Source: Pedobacter zeaxanthinifaciens (GTDB lineage: Bacteria > Bacteroidota > Bacteroidia > Sphingobacteriales > Sphingobacteriaceae). From it: a stretch of DNA of 64,000 nucleotides. A program made the translations under genes and the position numbers. Location: positions 186,001-250,000 of the forward strand of contig NZ_QMHP01000006.1 in NCBI RefSeq assembly GCF_003313335.1, written 5' to 3'. Positions 34,188 to 43,574 of this stretch are shown here, piece after piece. How positions within the stretch are numbered: position 1 is the first letter of the stretch; each line of letters begins with the position of its first letter. Below the pieces are notes generated by a model. That model saw only the letters and a program-made list of their open reading frames with translations, did no database searches and was not told the DNA's origin.

Positions 34188-36296
34188 TTGTACGCATCTA
34201 ACTTAGAGACTCCTTTAGCCTACTTGAAAGGTGTGGGCCCTAAACGTGCTGAGTTGCTGCATAAGGAACTAGGTTGCTTTACCTGTGAACAGCTTTTACA
34301 TTATTATCCATTTCGATACATCGATAGAACCCGGTTTTACAAAATTGCTGAGCTTAATCCTGATATGCCATTGGTGCAAATAATAGGTAAGGTGATGAGC
34401 AGGGAAATTGTTGGTGAAAAGCAAAAAAGACGAATTGTAGTTAGGTTTCAGGATGATACCGGAATCATGGAGCTAGTGTGGTTTCAGGGCTTAAAATGGG
34501 TGGAGGATAATATCTTTACTGGAAATTATTACATCGCCTTTGGCAAGCCTACATTTTTTAACGGTAGTTTTAGCATATCGCATCCCGATTTGGAAACTTA
34601 CCCCCGAAAAAACACTGGAATAACGGGAAACATTACGCTTCAACCGATATACCATTCAACAGAGAAATTAAAGAAGAATTTTTTAGATAGCAAAGGAATC
34701 CAAAAACTGCAACAGCAGGTTGTAGAACAATTTGCTAGGGAAGTTAGAGAAACCTTGCCACAGCATATATTGGATAAGTATAAGCTGATCAGCAAAAAAG
34801 ATGCGCTAATTCACATCCATTTTCCTGCAGATGCAAAGTGGCTGCAACAAGCAGAGCGCCGCCTTAAGTTTGAAGAGCTATTTTTTATTCAGCTACAACT
34901 GTTGCATAATAAGCATTTAAGAAGTTTAAAGTTCAAGGGAGCGTTATTTAGTAATGTGGGTACTCGTGTTAACAGGTTTTATAGCGAAATTATCCCTTTT
35001 GATTTAACTAATGCACAGAAACGGGTGGTTAAAGAAATTAGACTTGACACTCAACGAGGTGCTCAAATGAACCGCTTGGTGCAGGGCGATGTGGGTAGTG
35101 GAAAAACCGTAGTTGCGCTAATGAGCATGTTGCTTGCCAATGATAACGGTTGTCAGGCCTGTATGATGGCACCTACGGAAATTCTAGCCCGCCAACACTA
35201 CGAGTCCTTAGTTGGGATGTTGAAAGGCGAATTGGTGAATGTTGCTATACTTACTGGAAGTACCACCAAAAAACAGCGTACCGTTTTACACCAGCAGTTG
35301 GAAAGTGGAGAAATTGATATTTTGGTTGGTACCCACGCACTAATTGAGGATAAAGTGCGATTCAAAAACCTAGGTTTGGTAGTGATTGATGAGCAACATC
35401 GCTTTGGTGTTGAGCAGCGAGCAAAGCTTTGGCGGAAAAACGTAGTGCCTCCGCATATTTTGGTGATGACAGCTACGCCCATTCCACGAACGTTGGCGAT
35501 GACTTTATACGGTGATTTAGATGTTTCTGTTATTGATGAGCTGCCCGCAGGGAGAAAACCGATACAAACGCTGCATTTTGTGGAAAGTAGGCGCATGCGC
35601 ATGTTTGGGATGATGAAAGAGGAGATTGCTAAAGGCCGTCAGGTCTATATCGTTTATCCATTGATTAAAGAGAGTGAGAAATTGGATTTGCTTCATTTGG
35701 AAGCTGGTATTGAGCAGTTGAGCTATCAATTCCCAAGGCCGCAATATCAAATCAGTATAGTGCATGGAAAACTTAGTAATGCAGATAAACAGTTTGAAAT
35801 GCAGCAGTTTATTGACGGCAAAACACAAATTATGGTAGCCACTACTGTGATTGAAGTTGGTGTTAATGTGCCTAATGCTTCGGTGATGGTGATTGAAAAT
35901 GCAGAGCGATTTGGTCTATCGCAATTGCATCAATTACGTGGGCGAGTTGGCCGTGGCGCTGAGCAGTCGTTTTGTATTTTAATGTCGAAGGACAAACTTA
36001 ATCCTACGTCTAAAAAGAGGATTGAGACCATGGTTCGCACCAATAATGGATTTGAAATTTCGGAAATTGATTTGGAATTGCGTGGCCCTGGAGATATCAC
36101 TGGCACTATGCAAAGTGGTACTGTAGAACTTAAAGTTGCAGATTTGGCAAAAGATCAAGTGATTTTGCAAGAGGCACGAAATACCGTTATTGAACTTCTC
36201 GATAAGGATCCAAATGTTCAACTTCCTGAAAATATTTTGCTAAGAAATTACCTTGCTAAAAAGCATACGGGCATTAGTTTCGACAAGATTTCCTAG
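34188..36296 (+). CDS. recG: ATP-dependent DNA helicase RecG
   Basis: RecG remodels stalled forks and branched DNA. The 702-residue protein has the N-terminal wedge/OB domain (about 1-270; YLKGVGPKRAELL at the start). The helicase core follows: Walker A GDVGSGKTV near 304-312, motif Ia MMAPTEILARQHYESL, motif II as DEQHRFGVEQR near 400 (RecG has DEQH, not DEAH), TATPIPRTLA, and motif VI QLRGRVGRG near 588. The start is a TTG at 34188; no ATG fits. It is the third gene of the ridA-rarD-recG unit. Confidence 0.95.
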   Translation: MYASNLETPLAYLKGVGPKRAELLHKELGCFTCEQLLHYYPFRYIDRTRFYKIAELNPDMPLVQIIGKVMSREIVGEKQKRRIVVRFQDDTGIMELVWFQGLKWVEDNIFTGNYYIAFGKPTFFNGSFSISHPDLETYPRKNTGITGNITLQPIYHSTEKLKKNFLDSKGIQKLQQQVVEQFAREVRETLPQHILDKYKLISKKDALIHIHFPADAKWLQQAERRLKFEELFFIQLQLLHNKHLRSLKFKGALFSNVGTRVNRFYSEIIPFDLTNAQKRVVKEIRLDTQRGAQMNRLVQGDVGSGKTVVALMSMLLANDNGCQACMMAPTEILARQHYESLVGMLKGELVNVAILTGSTTKKQRTVLHQQLESGEIDILVGTHALIEDKVRFKNLGLVVIDEQHRFGVEQRAKLWRKNVVPPHILVMTATPIPRTLAMTLYGDLDVSVIDELPAGRKPIQTLHFVESRRMRMFGMMKEEIAKGRQVYIVYPLIKESEKLDLLHLEAGIEQLSYQFPRPQYQISIVHGKLSNADKQFEMQQFIDGKTQIMVATTVIEVGVNVPNASVMVIENAERFGLSQLHQLRGRVGRGAEQSFCILMSKDKLNPTSKKRIETMVRTNNGFEISEIDLELRGPGDITGTMQSGTVELKVADLAKDQVILQEARNTVIELLDKDPNVQLPENILLRNYLAKKHTGISFDKIS

Positions 36297-36307
36297 CGCT
36301 CATTTGT

Positions 36308-36342
36308 AGACTTAAAAACGTTTTCAAAAACTTCGTAAGTCT
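36308..36342. repeat. Dispersed ACTTACGAAG hairpin, degenerate copy
   Basis: AGACTTA...AAACTTCGTAAGTCT with an imperfect left arm, followed by TTTT, lies 11 bp after the recG stop. It probably serves as a terminator. It belongs to the same family as 37685-37715 and 45442-45474. Confidence 0.7.
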
Positions 36343-36391
36343 TTTGCATTTCAAAAAACAGACTACTAAAATGATTGCGTTTATATGGCGG

Positions 36392-37594
36392 CTAACTAAA
36401 TAAGTCTAACTGATTATCCGGTTTCTTTGCCTTTCCAAACACCGTCCTACCTCCGTACTTCCATGAATCTGCTCTTTCTTTTTCAATCAATTCATCAAAG
36501 TTTCCATTTGGGATGAAATCTTTTTCTGCCCGTGCAGCAATTTGGTAAAGTGATTTAATTGCCTGTGCTTTATCACTATTGCCAATTTTTGATTTTTGAA
36601 TGGCATCATTCAACGTGTTAATGGTTTCATCGTAAACATTTACTGGAACCGGAAAAGGATGCCCATCTTTACCACCATTTGCGAATGAAAACCTTGCTGG
36701 ATCCTTAAACCGTGAAGGAGCGCCGTAAATTACTTCGCTAACCAGGGCTAACGACTGCAAAGTACGAGGACCCAAACCTTCTAGTAATAACAGTTCATCG
36801 AAATTAGAGATGTTGTTATTCTGTGCCAGCCATAAAACAGAACCTAGCCGTTTTAAATCAACGTCTTTTGCTTTTACATCATGATGCTTGGGCATCACTA
36901 GTTTGCTAATTTCTGCAAGCATTTTTTGCGGGGGTTCAGCCATTATTTCCAACATGGAATTTTTAACCGGCTGCGCCTTTTTATCCGTAAGGTTTAAAAT
37001 TTTACCCTGATTTTGCCCGTAAATAAACGTATGTGGAGCATCGGTAAAGGATTGTACATTTGCAGAGTGCCAATGATACCTCCTGGCAGTTGAGCTGATA
37101 TCACTCATGCCTTGCTGCACTACCGTCCACTCACCTTCAGTACTTACAATAAAATTATGCTGATAAAGCTGGAAGCCATCCTGTATTGCTGTGTTATCTA
37201 CCTTTGCGGAGAGTTTGCTGCTTCGCACTAAATTGTCGGCATCTAAACCGTGCTGTAACGCAAACTTATTCAGTTCGGCTGGTGTTTCTCTTGAAAACTT
37301 ACCTTTACCACCGCAAACATATAAACCAAAGCTTGCAGCGTTAGGATTGATTGCTTTTTTCAAAGCAGCCATTACAGAAGTAGTAATACCAGAGGAATGC
37401 CAATCCATGCCCATTACTGCGCCCAGGCTTTGAAACCAAAAAGGGCTGCTCATTCTGCTTAAGAAATCTTTTTTGCCTTTGTTGGCTAAAATTTGCTCCG
37501 TAATGGCCAAGCCTAATTTTGCCATCCGTTCGGCAAGCCAAGGCGGAACGGCGCCATAATGTAAAGGTAAATCAGCAAGACCTGTTCTTTTCAT
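36392..37594 (-). CDS. DUF763 domain protein
   Basis: A 400-residue soluble protein of the DUF763 family, known mostly from archaea and scattered bacteria. Seen: MKRTGLADLPLHYGAVPPWL at the start (the strongest family motif), SLGAVMGMDWHSSGIT near 56-71, GKFSRETP, DISSTARRYHWHS, and LLLLEGLGPRTLQSLALVSEVIYG near 264-287. The last resembles a helix-hairpin-helix. It ends with a PDNQLDLFS tail. No enzymatic motif is proven; the HhH-like element hints at nucleic acid binding. It is convergent with recG and monocistronic. I do not assign a function. Confidence 0.8.
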   Translation of the reverse strand: MKRTGLADLPLHYGAVPPWLAERMAKLGLAITEQILANKGKKDFLSRMSSPFWFQSLGAVMGMDWHSSGITTSVMAALKKAINPNAASFGLYVCGGKGKFSRETPAELNKFALQHGLDADNLVRSSKLSAKVDNTAIQDGFQLYQHNFIVSTEGEWTVVQQGMSDISSTARRYHWHSANVQSFTDAPHTFIYGQNQGKILNLTDKKAQPVKNSMLEIMAEPPQKMLAEISKLVMPKHHDVKAKDVDLKRLGSVLWLAQNNNISNFDELLLLEGLGPRTLQSLALVSEVIYGAPSRFKDPARFSFANGGKDGHPFPVPVNVYDETINTLNDAIQKSKIGNSDKAQAIKSLYQIAARAEKDFIPNGNFDELIEKERADSWKYGGRTVFGKAKKPDNQLDLFS

Positions 37595-37913
37595 TTGCTA
37601 ACAAATTTAGCAAAATTTAGCGAATTAATGCATTAAGATTTTGAAAGTTTAAGCAGGGAGTAGAGATTTAAGATGTTTTCATTGCACTTACGACATTTCC
37701 AAAACTTCGTAAGTGTTCTTTAGTGATTTTAAAGAAAGCGGAGTAATTTGCAAAGGGGTGATATCCTTTTTGTAGCAATCATTTTGAACTTCGGATAGCG
37801 TACACAAAAAGATTAAACGCATCCCGAAGTTATCGGGACAGGTCGGGCGGGAACATAGCAACATAGAAGCACATTGTTTGCGCCTCTAATTAATGCAATT
37901 CACTGTTTAAGGA
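37595..37913. other. Intergenic stretch with two hairpins, no gene seen
   Basis: This 319-bp gap separates DUF763 and the serine hydrolase gene, both leftward. It contains the ACTTACGA-type hairpin at 37685-37715 and a short palindromic block CATCCCGAAGTTATCGGGAC near 37820-37840. I see no credible open frame and no good promoter for DUF763. Confidence 0.6.
37685..37715. repeat. Dispersed ACTTACGAAG hairpin copy
   Basis: CACTTACGA...TCGTAAGTG with the same central TTTCCAAAA loop as the copy at 45442-45474. The outer 9 bp pair perfectly; two inner mismatches are seen. Confidence 0.75.
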
Positions 37914-39149
37914 TTAATCCTCGTCGCTGCCTGGAGCAGAACCACTGCCTGTGTAGGCTCCTTTACGAATAATAGGCATCTTTAAATGCTTGTACAAATC
38001 GTCTAAATGGAGTAAGCTGCCATTGGTTAGGTTACCTAAAAAAATTACCACAATATCTTTGTCCAAATCTCTCACATAAATGTGTCGGAAACCATGCCAC
38101 CAGCCTGTATGATAAACCACCTTATCCATTCCTTTGCCATCGAACATGCGCCAGCCATAGCCATAATTAAAGTGACCATTAACAGGTTTATTCCTGCCTT
38201 TATAGGCTGAGTCTAAAGATGAATTTTTGAGCAGTCTTTCGTTACGAAGGTATTTGTCGTACAATACCAAATCATGTATTGTGCTATAAATTCCTTTATC
38301 ACCAACTGGCCCATCTAAAAAGTTTTGTACCACAGAGTAGCGGAAACTATTGCGATCATGCCCTACTACGTCTACCGGAATTTTTTCATACTCCGCTTTC
38401 GAATATACATGAGTGTGTTTCATCCCGGCGGGTTTAAAAATATGTTCCATCATGTATTGCGAATAACGCATGCCGCTCACTTTTTCAACAATAGCACCTA
38501 ATACCATGTAGTTCGAGTTGTTGTAGTGAAATACTCTGTCAGGTTGTGTGTATGGATTAGGTTTTTTCTCGGCAATCACATCCATTACTTCTTGGTTGGT
38601 GATGCCTTTTTTCATGTTGCGTTTTTCTTTGCGCCAAATGTCATCTATAAAGTACACGTAATTCATCATTCCACTACGGTGTGGTAACAACAGCCTCACC
38701 GTTATACCATCATAAGGGAAATTTGGAAAGAATTTTTTAACGTTATCATCTAGGCTAAGCTTGCCTGCTTCCACTAATTGCATAATGGCAGTACCAGTAA
38801 AAGTTTTAGTGATAGAAGCCAGCTCAAATTCAGAATTGATTTTTAAGCTATCGCGATGCAGGTAATCTGCCCAGCCCTTAGCGCCTTGATAAATGATTTT
38901 CCCTTCTTTAGCTACTAGAACGTTGCCATTAAAATTGTATTTTTTATGAAGATTATTTACGAAATCAGCAATCCACTTGTCTTCTTTCTTATTGTCGTAA
39001 ACCAATAGCAGGCTGTCAGCTTTATCATCTTCGGGTTTTCTGAGTTTTTTATTTTCAGCACTTTTCTTCTCTTTTTCTTCTTTGCTAGTGCAGGCGGTTA
39101 GGGTACATACGGAGAGGGCTATAGCTGTAAGTAGTATATTAAATTTCAT
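37914..39149 (-). CDS. Beta-lactamase class C/serine hydrolase lipoprotein
   Basis: A 411-residue exported lipoprotein with lipobox LTAC (C20) and a charged linker (EEKEKK...). The penicillin-binding-type serine hydrolase domain has ASITKTF near 110-116 (S-x-x-K), YNNSNYM near 210-216 (Y-x-N) and HTGWWHG near 355-361 (the KTG-equivalent HTG). These three motifs make an active hydrolase likely; substrates may be D-amino peptides or esters, not beta-lactams. I start at ATG 39149 (MKFNILLTAI), which gives a standard lipoprotein signal; 13 extra codons upstream are open. It is monocistronic. Confidence 0.88.
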   Translation of the reverse strand: MKFNILLTAIALSVCTLTACTSKEEKEKKSAENKKLRKPEDDKADSLLLVYDNKKEDKWIADFVNNLHKKYNFNGNVLVAKEGKIIYQGAKGWADYLHRDSLKINSEFELASITKTFTGTAIMQLVEAGKLSLDDNVKKFFPNFPYDGITVRLLLPHRSGMMNYVYFIDDIWRKEKRNMKKGITNQEVMDVIAEKKPNPYTQPDRVFHYNNSNYMVLGAIVEKVSGMRYSQYMMEHIFKPAGMKHTHVYSKAEYEKIPVDVVGHDRNSFRYSVVQNFLDGPVGDKGIYSTIHDLVLYDKYLRNERLLKNSSLDSAYKGRNKPVNGHFNYGYGWRMFDGKGMDKVVYHTGWWHGFRHIYVRDLDKDIVVIFLGNLTNGSLLHLDDLYKHLKMPIIRKGAYTGSGSAPGSDED

Positions 39150-39380
39150 TGATGTGTAGCAAGTGTTAAAAGCTGGAAAATTAAGCATTCTTTAAAACTT
39201 AACGACAAAAGAGTTTTAAACATTGTTGTGCTAAACTATTAATTGGATTTCGATCATCACTTGGCGGATTTTACCATGCCATCTATTTTGTAAGGTCAAT
39301 TTATTCGACTTAAAAATTCATTCAGTATATAAGAGCAAATTTTTGATGTGATCACAGGTATAAGTACCAAAGTAAACTAA

Positions 39381-39407
39381 AAAGCCCCAACTTTTGGTCG
39401 GGGCTTT
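39381..39407 (-). terminator. Terminator of sodA
   Basis: AAAGCCCC (39381-39388) pairs with GGGGCTTT (39400-39407) around an 11-base loop. On the minus strand it is followed by T-rich sequence, 60 bp after the sodA stop. Its GCCCCAACTTTTGG core also appears in the pyk terminator at 48921. Confidence 0.8.
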
Positions 39408-39468
39408 GCGCCTTTGCAGGCTATTTTTCTTCTTCGAAGAATCGAATTATTTAACCTAATGTGTAGGC

Positions 39469-40080
39469 TTAAACTTTTGCTTTTTTGTAACGCTCTGCAA
39501 CTGCATCCCAGTTAACTACATTCCAAATTGCAGCTAAATAATCAGGGCGTTTGTTTTGGTATTTTAAGTAGTAAGCATGCTCCCAAACATCAATACCAAA
39601 AATAGGCGTACCTTTTTGTTCAGCAATATCCATTAATGGATTATCCTGATTTGGTGTAGATGAAACAAACAGTTTGCCATCAGCACCTACAGAAAGCCAA
39701 GCCCAACCTGAACCGAAACGAGTTGCACCTGCTTCTTGAATTTTAGTTTTAAAATCAGCGAAAGAACCGAAAGCTTCGTTAATTGCTTTTGCTAAATCTC
39801 CGGTTGGCTCGCCACCTTTGTTAGGACCTAACACAGTCCAAAATAAAGTGTGATTAAAGTGGCCACCACCATTGTTGCGCACAGCTGCAGGGAACTTCGA
39901 AATGTTTTTGATGATATCCTCGATGTTGCTGTTAGCTTCAGGTTTGCCTTCCAAAGCTTTGTTTAAGTTGGTAACATAAGCTTGGTGATGTTTTCCATGG
40001 TGGATTTCCATGGTTGCTTTGTCGATATGTGGTTCTAATGCGTCTGTTGCGTATGCTAACGCTGGTAATTCAAAAGCCAT
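39469..40080 (-). CDS. sodA: Superoxide dismutase [Mn/Fe]
   Basis: This enzyme dismutates superoxide using Mn or Fe. The 203-residue protein has metal ligands H27 (MEIHHGKHH), H77 ([11 protein letters not shown]), and D and H in [19 protein letters not shown] near 160-180. Cytoplasmic: no signal peptide. The GGGHFNH form leans to the Mn or cambialistic type, but metal choice is not safely read from sequence. Upstream on the minus strand a TATATTTG -7 box lies about 45 bp before the ATG. The short 3' region ends in a terminator. Confidence 0.95.
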   Translation of the reverse strand: MAFELPALAYATDALEPHIDKATMEIHHGKHHQAYVTNLNKALEGKPEANSNIEDIIKNISKFPAAVRNNGGGHFNHTLFWTVLGPNKGGEPTGDLAKAINEAFGSFADFKTKIQEAGATRFGSGWAWLSVGADGKLFVSSTPNQDNPLMDIAEQKGTPIFGIDVWEHAYYLKYQNKRPDYLAAIWNVVNWDAVAERYKKAKV

Positions 40081-40160
40081 AATAATATGTATTTTAAGGT
40101 TATTTAAATGTTATCTCTACAAATATAATAGAGATACGTTAAGTTTTATTCAATTGTTTG

Positions 40161-40640
40161 TCAACTTTGTTTGCGCTTATTGATAAAAAATGCTGACATT
40201 AAACTGCCGCATTCTTCGGCCAAAACACCTCCAGTTAACAACGTTTTAGGGTGCAAAAGGTTTTGGTTGATCTTGGTAAAACCTCTTTTTTCTTCTTTAG
40301 CACCATACACCACTCTGCTAATTTGCGTCCAGTAACTTGCGCCTGCGCACATTACACAAGGCTCAATAGTAACGTAAAGTGTGCAATCTTTCAAATACTT
40401 ACCACCCAAGGTTTGAGCTGCTGCGGTAAACGCCTGCATTTCGGCATGTGCAGTAACATCGTTCAACTGCTCAGTAAGGTTGTAGCCCCTACCAATGATT
40501 TTTCCCTTGCAAACCACGATTGCGCCAATAGGAATTTCCTGCGCATCGTAAGCTTTTTTAGCTTCGTTTAAAGCCAAGCGCATAAAATGCTCATCTTCCT
40601 GTTGTGGGTTGGTACCTGATTCGAAATTATAGAAAGACAT
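40161..40640 (-). CDS. tadA: Nucleoside/tRNA adenosine deaminase TadA
   Basis: TadA edits A34 to inosine in tRNA-Arg(ACG). The 159-residue protein has zinc-site HAE (H65, E67) and PCVMC (C95, C98), VVCKGKIIGRGYNLTEQ, and the C-terminal FFINKRK tail. The ATG at 40640 is used: it fits the family N-terminus (about 15 extra residues) and the frame is closed upstream. The whole upstream intergenic region is a 76-bp triple tandem repeat, whose first copy includes this start codon. It lies downstream of the CsaA-like gene on the same strand. Guanine deaminases share the fold, but the length and PCVMCAGA favour TadA. Confidence 0.88.
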   Translation of the reverse strand: MSFYNFESGTNPQQEDEHFMRLALNEAKKAYDAQEIPIGAIVVCKGKIIGRGYNLTEQLNDVTAHAEMQAFTAAAQTLGGKYLKDCTLYVTIEPCVMCAGASYWTQISRVVYGAKEEKRGFTKINQNLLHPKTLLTGGVLAEECGSLMSAFFINKRKQS

Positions 40641-40862
40641 TTGATTTACGATTTTAGATTTACGACTTACGATTGGGGTTAGTCATCGGGTTTGCGGGCT
40701 TTAAACTTTCTGACATTTGATTTACGATTTTAGATTTACGAATTACGATTAGGGTTGGTCATCGGGCTTGTGGGCTTTAAACTTTCTGACATTTGATTTA
40801 CGATTTTAGATTTACGAATTACGATTGGGGTTGGTCATCGGGCTTGTTGGCTTTAAACTTCT
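40636..40862. repeat. 76-bp tandem repeat, three copies, filling the gap between the CsaA-like gene and tadA
   Basis: Copies start at 40636, 40712 and 40788; the third is 75 bp. They differ at a handful of positions. Each starts GACATTTGATTTACGATTTT, continues with AGATTTACGAATTACGATT and ends in GGGCTTTAAACTTTCT. The AT-rich half reappears as an inverted pair at 57671-57740. There are no spacers and no open frame. Confidence 0.92.
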
Positions 40863-40864
40863 GA

Positions 40865-41200
40865 TTATATCAACTTACTGCCGTTTGGCACTTTACGTTC
40901 TACAGTGCTTAATACGATATCACCGTTCTCGTCGGCAAAGCCTGTTACCAGAAATTCGCTCATGAACTTGCCAATCTGTTTTTTAGGAAAGTTTACCACG
41001 CCAACAATCTGTCTTCCAATTAAATCTTCAATGGTATAATGTTTAGTGATTTGCGCACTGCTCGTCTTTATTCCAAAATCGCCAAAATCTACTTTTACTT
41101 TGTAAGCGGGTTTCCTAGCTTCCGGATAGTCAAAAGCTTCAATAATTGTTCCTACTCTAAGTTCTACCTTTTCAAAATCGTTCCATGTGATTTCTTCCAT
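40865..41200 (-). CDS. CsaA-like tRNA-binding domain protein
   Basis: A 111-residue single OB-fold protein of the CsaA/Trbp111 group, which binds tRNA and has chaperone-like effects in B. subtilis. Seen: VELRVGTIIEAFDYPEARKPAYKVKVDFG near 12-40, ITKHYTIEDLIGRQIVGVVNFPKKQIG near 51-77, SEFLVTGF, and the tail KVPNGSKLI. Length matches the stand-alone form. It is upstream of tadA in the same direction, separated by the 76-bp repeats. Confidence 0.88.
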   Translation of the reverse strand: MEEITWNDFEKVELRVGTIIEAFDYPEARKPAYKVKVDFGDFGIKTSSAQITKHYTIEDLIGRQIVGVVNFPKKQIGKFMSEFLVTGFADENGDIVLSTVERKVPNGSKLI

Positions 41201-41351
41201 CCTGTAAAAATAATATTAAACCACCAAGACACGAAGCGCACAAGGTTTATTTAAAGAAGTATTTATAAATTATCTTTTCCCGTGCTATTTGCGGTTATAA
41301 AACAAGTTTCTGTAACTAACTACTGATTCCTAACAACTGACCACTTTTACA

Positions 41352-41359
41352 TATCTTTG
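41352..41359 (+). promoter_or_regulatory. -7 box 4 bp before the methyltransferase start codon
   Basis: TATCTTTG is a perfect -7 match and ends 4 bp before the ATG at 41364. Transcription would start at or within a few bases of the start codon. Confidence 0.5.
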
Positions 41360-41363
41360 CGAA

Positions 41364-42548
41364 ATGGTAGAAATCAAGCTAAAAAAAGGTAAAGAAAAAG
41401 CGGTTTATCAACATCACCCATGGATATTTTCAGGTGCACTGGATAAGGTAAAAGGAAAACCTGCAAATGGAGAGGTAGTACGTGTGATAGATGCAAATGG
41501 AGAATTTTTGGCTTATGGATATTACAACGATCAATCGAGAGTGGCAGTTAGGCTGATAGAATGGAATGAGGAAGCCACAATTGATGCAGATTGGTATGGA
41601 AGTAAAATTAAAACTGCCATTGCTGGGCGTGCTAATTTATTGAATGAAAACACCACCGCTTGTAGGTTAATTTTTAGCGAAGCCGATTTTTTGCCTGGCT
41701 TAATTGTAGATAAATATGCTGATTTCCTTTCGGTACAAATTTTAAGCTCCGGAATTGAAAAAGCGAAGGAGGTAATTATTTCGGCTCTTGTAAAGCTGTT
41801 GCAGCCTAAAGGTATTTTTGATAGGAGTGATGCTACTGCTCGTACACATGAAGGCATCACCGCCGAGAATGGCTTGCTTTGGGGAGAAAATCCAGAGGAG
41901 TTTATCGAAGTAAAAGAAAACGGCATTAAGTACCACATCAACATTGCTGAAGGACAGAAATCTGGATTCTATTGCGACCAACGTGATAACCGAAAAATCT
42001 TGGCTTCTTACACCAAAAATAAAAAAGTGCTCGACTGCTTTAGCTATAGTGGCGGTTTTAGCTTAAATGCCTTGCTGGAGGGCGCATCCCATGTAACATC
42101 GGTAGATAGCTCTGCTTTAGCAATTGAAACGTTAAAACAGAACATTGCATTGAACCAATTTGATGCCAGCAAACATACTGCCATACAAAGTGATGTAAAC
42201 AAGCAGTTACGTCAATTTAATGATGAGTTGCAGAAATTTGATGTGGTGGTGTTAGATCCTCCGAAATACGCACCGTCTCGCTCTGCGTTGGATAGAGCTG
42301 CTCGTGCCTATAAAGATTTGAACCGTCGTGGTTTGATGCTGTTAGAAAGCGGAGGCTTATTAGCTACTTTTTCTTGCTCAGGTGCAGTCGATATCGAAAC
42401 CTTTAAGCAAATTATCGCTTGGGCGGCTTTGGATGCTGGTAAGGAAGTGCAAATCATCAAACAGTTTTGCCAGCCGGAAGATCATCCCGTAAGGCTCTCT
42501 TTTCCAGAAGGTGAATATTTAAAAGGCTTGTTGGTGCGTGTAGTATAA
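41364..42548 (+). CDS. RlmI-like class I rRNA (cytosine-C5)-methyltransferase
   Basis: A 394-residue protein with an N-terminal PUA domain (about 1-80; HHPWIFSGALDKVKGKP) and a Rossmann methyltransferase domain. The latter has EGQKSGFYCDQRDNR near 193-207, VLDCFSYSGGFSLNAL (motif I) near 221-236 and VVVLDPPKYAPSRSAL (motif IV) near 293-308. The FSC motif in ATFSCSGAVD near 334-343 holds the catalytic cysteine seen in RlmI. RlmI methylates C1962 of 23S rRNA in E. coli; the fused PUA layout fits. The promoter box abuts the start, suggesting a near-leaderless mRNA. It is monocistronic. Confidence 0.88.
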   Translation: MVEIKLKKGKEKAVYQHHPWIFSGALDKVKGKPANGEVVRVIDANGEFLAYGYYNDQSRVAVRLIEWNEEATIDADWYGSKIKTAIAGRANLLNENTTACRLIFSEADFLPGLIVDKYADFLSVQILSSGIEKAKEVIISALVKLLQPKGIFDRSDATARTHEGITAENGLLWGENPEEFIEVKENGIKYHINIAEGQKSGFYCDQRDNRKILASYTKNKKVLDCFSYSGGFSLNALLEGASHVTSVDSSALAIETLKQNIALNQFDASKHTAIQSDVNKQLRQFNDELQKFDVVVLDPPKYAPSRSALDRAARAYKDLNRRGLMLLESGGLLATFSCSGAVDIETFKQIIAWAALDAGKEVQIIKQFCQPEDHPVRLSFPEGEYLKGLLVRVV

Positions 42549-42601
42549 GCAAAACAATTTCTGTAAATTGGTGTTGAACAAACCAACAAACAGAAATACC
42601 A

Positions 42602-43501
42602 ATGCTTCTTATCAATAATATTCGGCTGAGTAGAATAGTACGTAATACTTGGCAGGTAGATTTAATTATGATTGCTTCCTGCATGGGAGCTTATTTCATT
42701 CGCGAGTACCTAATTGCACACCATTTTTCTATCCCAACCATTATTCCAACGGTTTTAGGAACTGCAATTGCTTTTTTTATAGGTTTTAACAATAACCAAG
42801 CTTACGATAGATGGTGGGAAGCAAGAAAAGTTTGGGGAGGCTTGGTTAACGATTCTCGGTCTTTTGCCAGGAGTTTACTAAGTTATGTGCCGCAAAGCGA
42901 AGCAAATGATGTAATTGTGAAACGGATGATCCGCAGGCATATCGCATTTTTGTATGCACTTAAAGGCGCTTTAAGGGGTGTAGCTGATACCAATTATCCT
43001 AAGTACTTGGATGATGCTGAATGGAAATATGTAGATAAACAAAGCAATAAGCACAATGCAATTTTGCACAAACAATCGGATGATTTAGAACTGCTCTCAA
43101 AAACCAACCAGGTTGATGGTTTTAGGTTCATCCAAATTAATGAAATGTTGGTGCGTTTTAGCGATGAGATGGGTATGAGCGAACGAATTAAAAATACGGT
43201 ATTCCCAACTACCTACAGCTACCTCACTAAGGTTTTCATTTGGCTTTTTGTGGTAAGTTTTACCTTAGTAATCAGTCAGGAAATGGGTGTATGGTCAATT
43301 TTTATGGGCTGGATGATTGGCTTCGTATTTGTATCGACCCAAATTAACGGGATGAATTTGGTTGATCCGTTTGAAAACAACGTAGCTGGAATTCCACTAA
43401 ATCAAATTACCAGAACCATCGAAATTAATTTGTTGCAGATGATGGGAGAAGAAGAAATACCGGCGCCCGTTACACCAATTAACGATGAGTACGTATTGTA
43501 G
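42602..43501 (+). CDS. Bestrophin-family (UPF0187) channel protein
   Basis: A 299-residue membrane protein of the bestrophin family, pentameric anion or cation channels. Key signs: FFIGFNNNQAYDRWWEARKVWGGLVNDSRSFAR near 58-90 (family hallmark), RRHIAFLYALKGALRG, FPTTYSY near 200-206, and the C-terminal DPFENNVAGIPLNQITRTIEI near 257-277. Membrane segments lie near 25-60 and 205-260. Bacterial homologues can be sodium-permeable; ion choice is not readable here. It stands alone. Confidence 0.9.
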   Translation: MLLINNIRLSRIVRNTWQVDLIMIASCMGAYFIREYLIAHHFSIPTIIPTVLGTAIAFFIGFNNNQAYDRWWEARKVWGGLVNDSRSFARSLLSYVPQSEANDVIVKRMIRRHIAFLYALKGALRGVADTNYPKYLDDAEWKYVDKQSNKHNAILHKQSDDLELLSKTNQVDGFRFIQINEMLVRFSDEMGMSERIKNTVFPTTYSYLTKVFIWLFVVSFTLVISQEMGVWSIFMGWMIGFVFVSTQINGMNLVDPFENNVAGIPLNQITRTIEINLLQMMGEEEIPAPVTPINDEYVL

Positions 43502-43574
43502 TTATTAGGTTTGTAATGCGCTATTTACACTATATTTTTGAGCCTTATTAATATCTTTAGGAAAAATTCCCTTT

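Noticed and set aside
37800..37850. Small RNA gene near the CCCGAAGTTATCGGG block
   Set aside because: Only a 6-bp stem with no promoter or T-run; such short palindromes are frequent in this genome type.
40636..40862. Possible CRISPR array
   Set aside because: A direct tandem repeat of 76 bp with no spacers; it also overlaps the tadA start codon.
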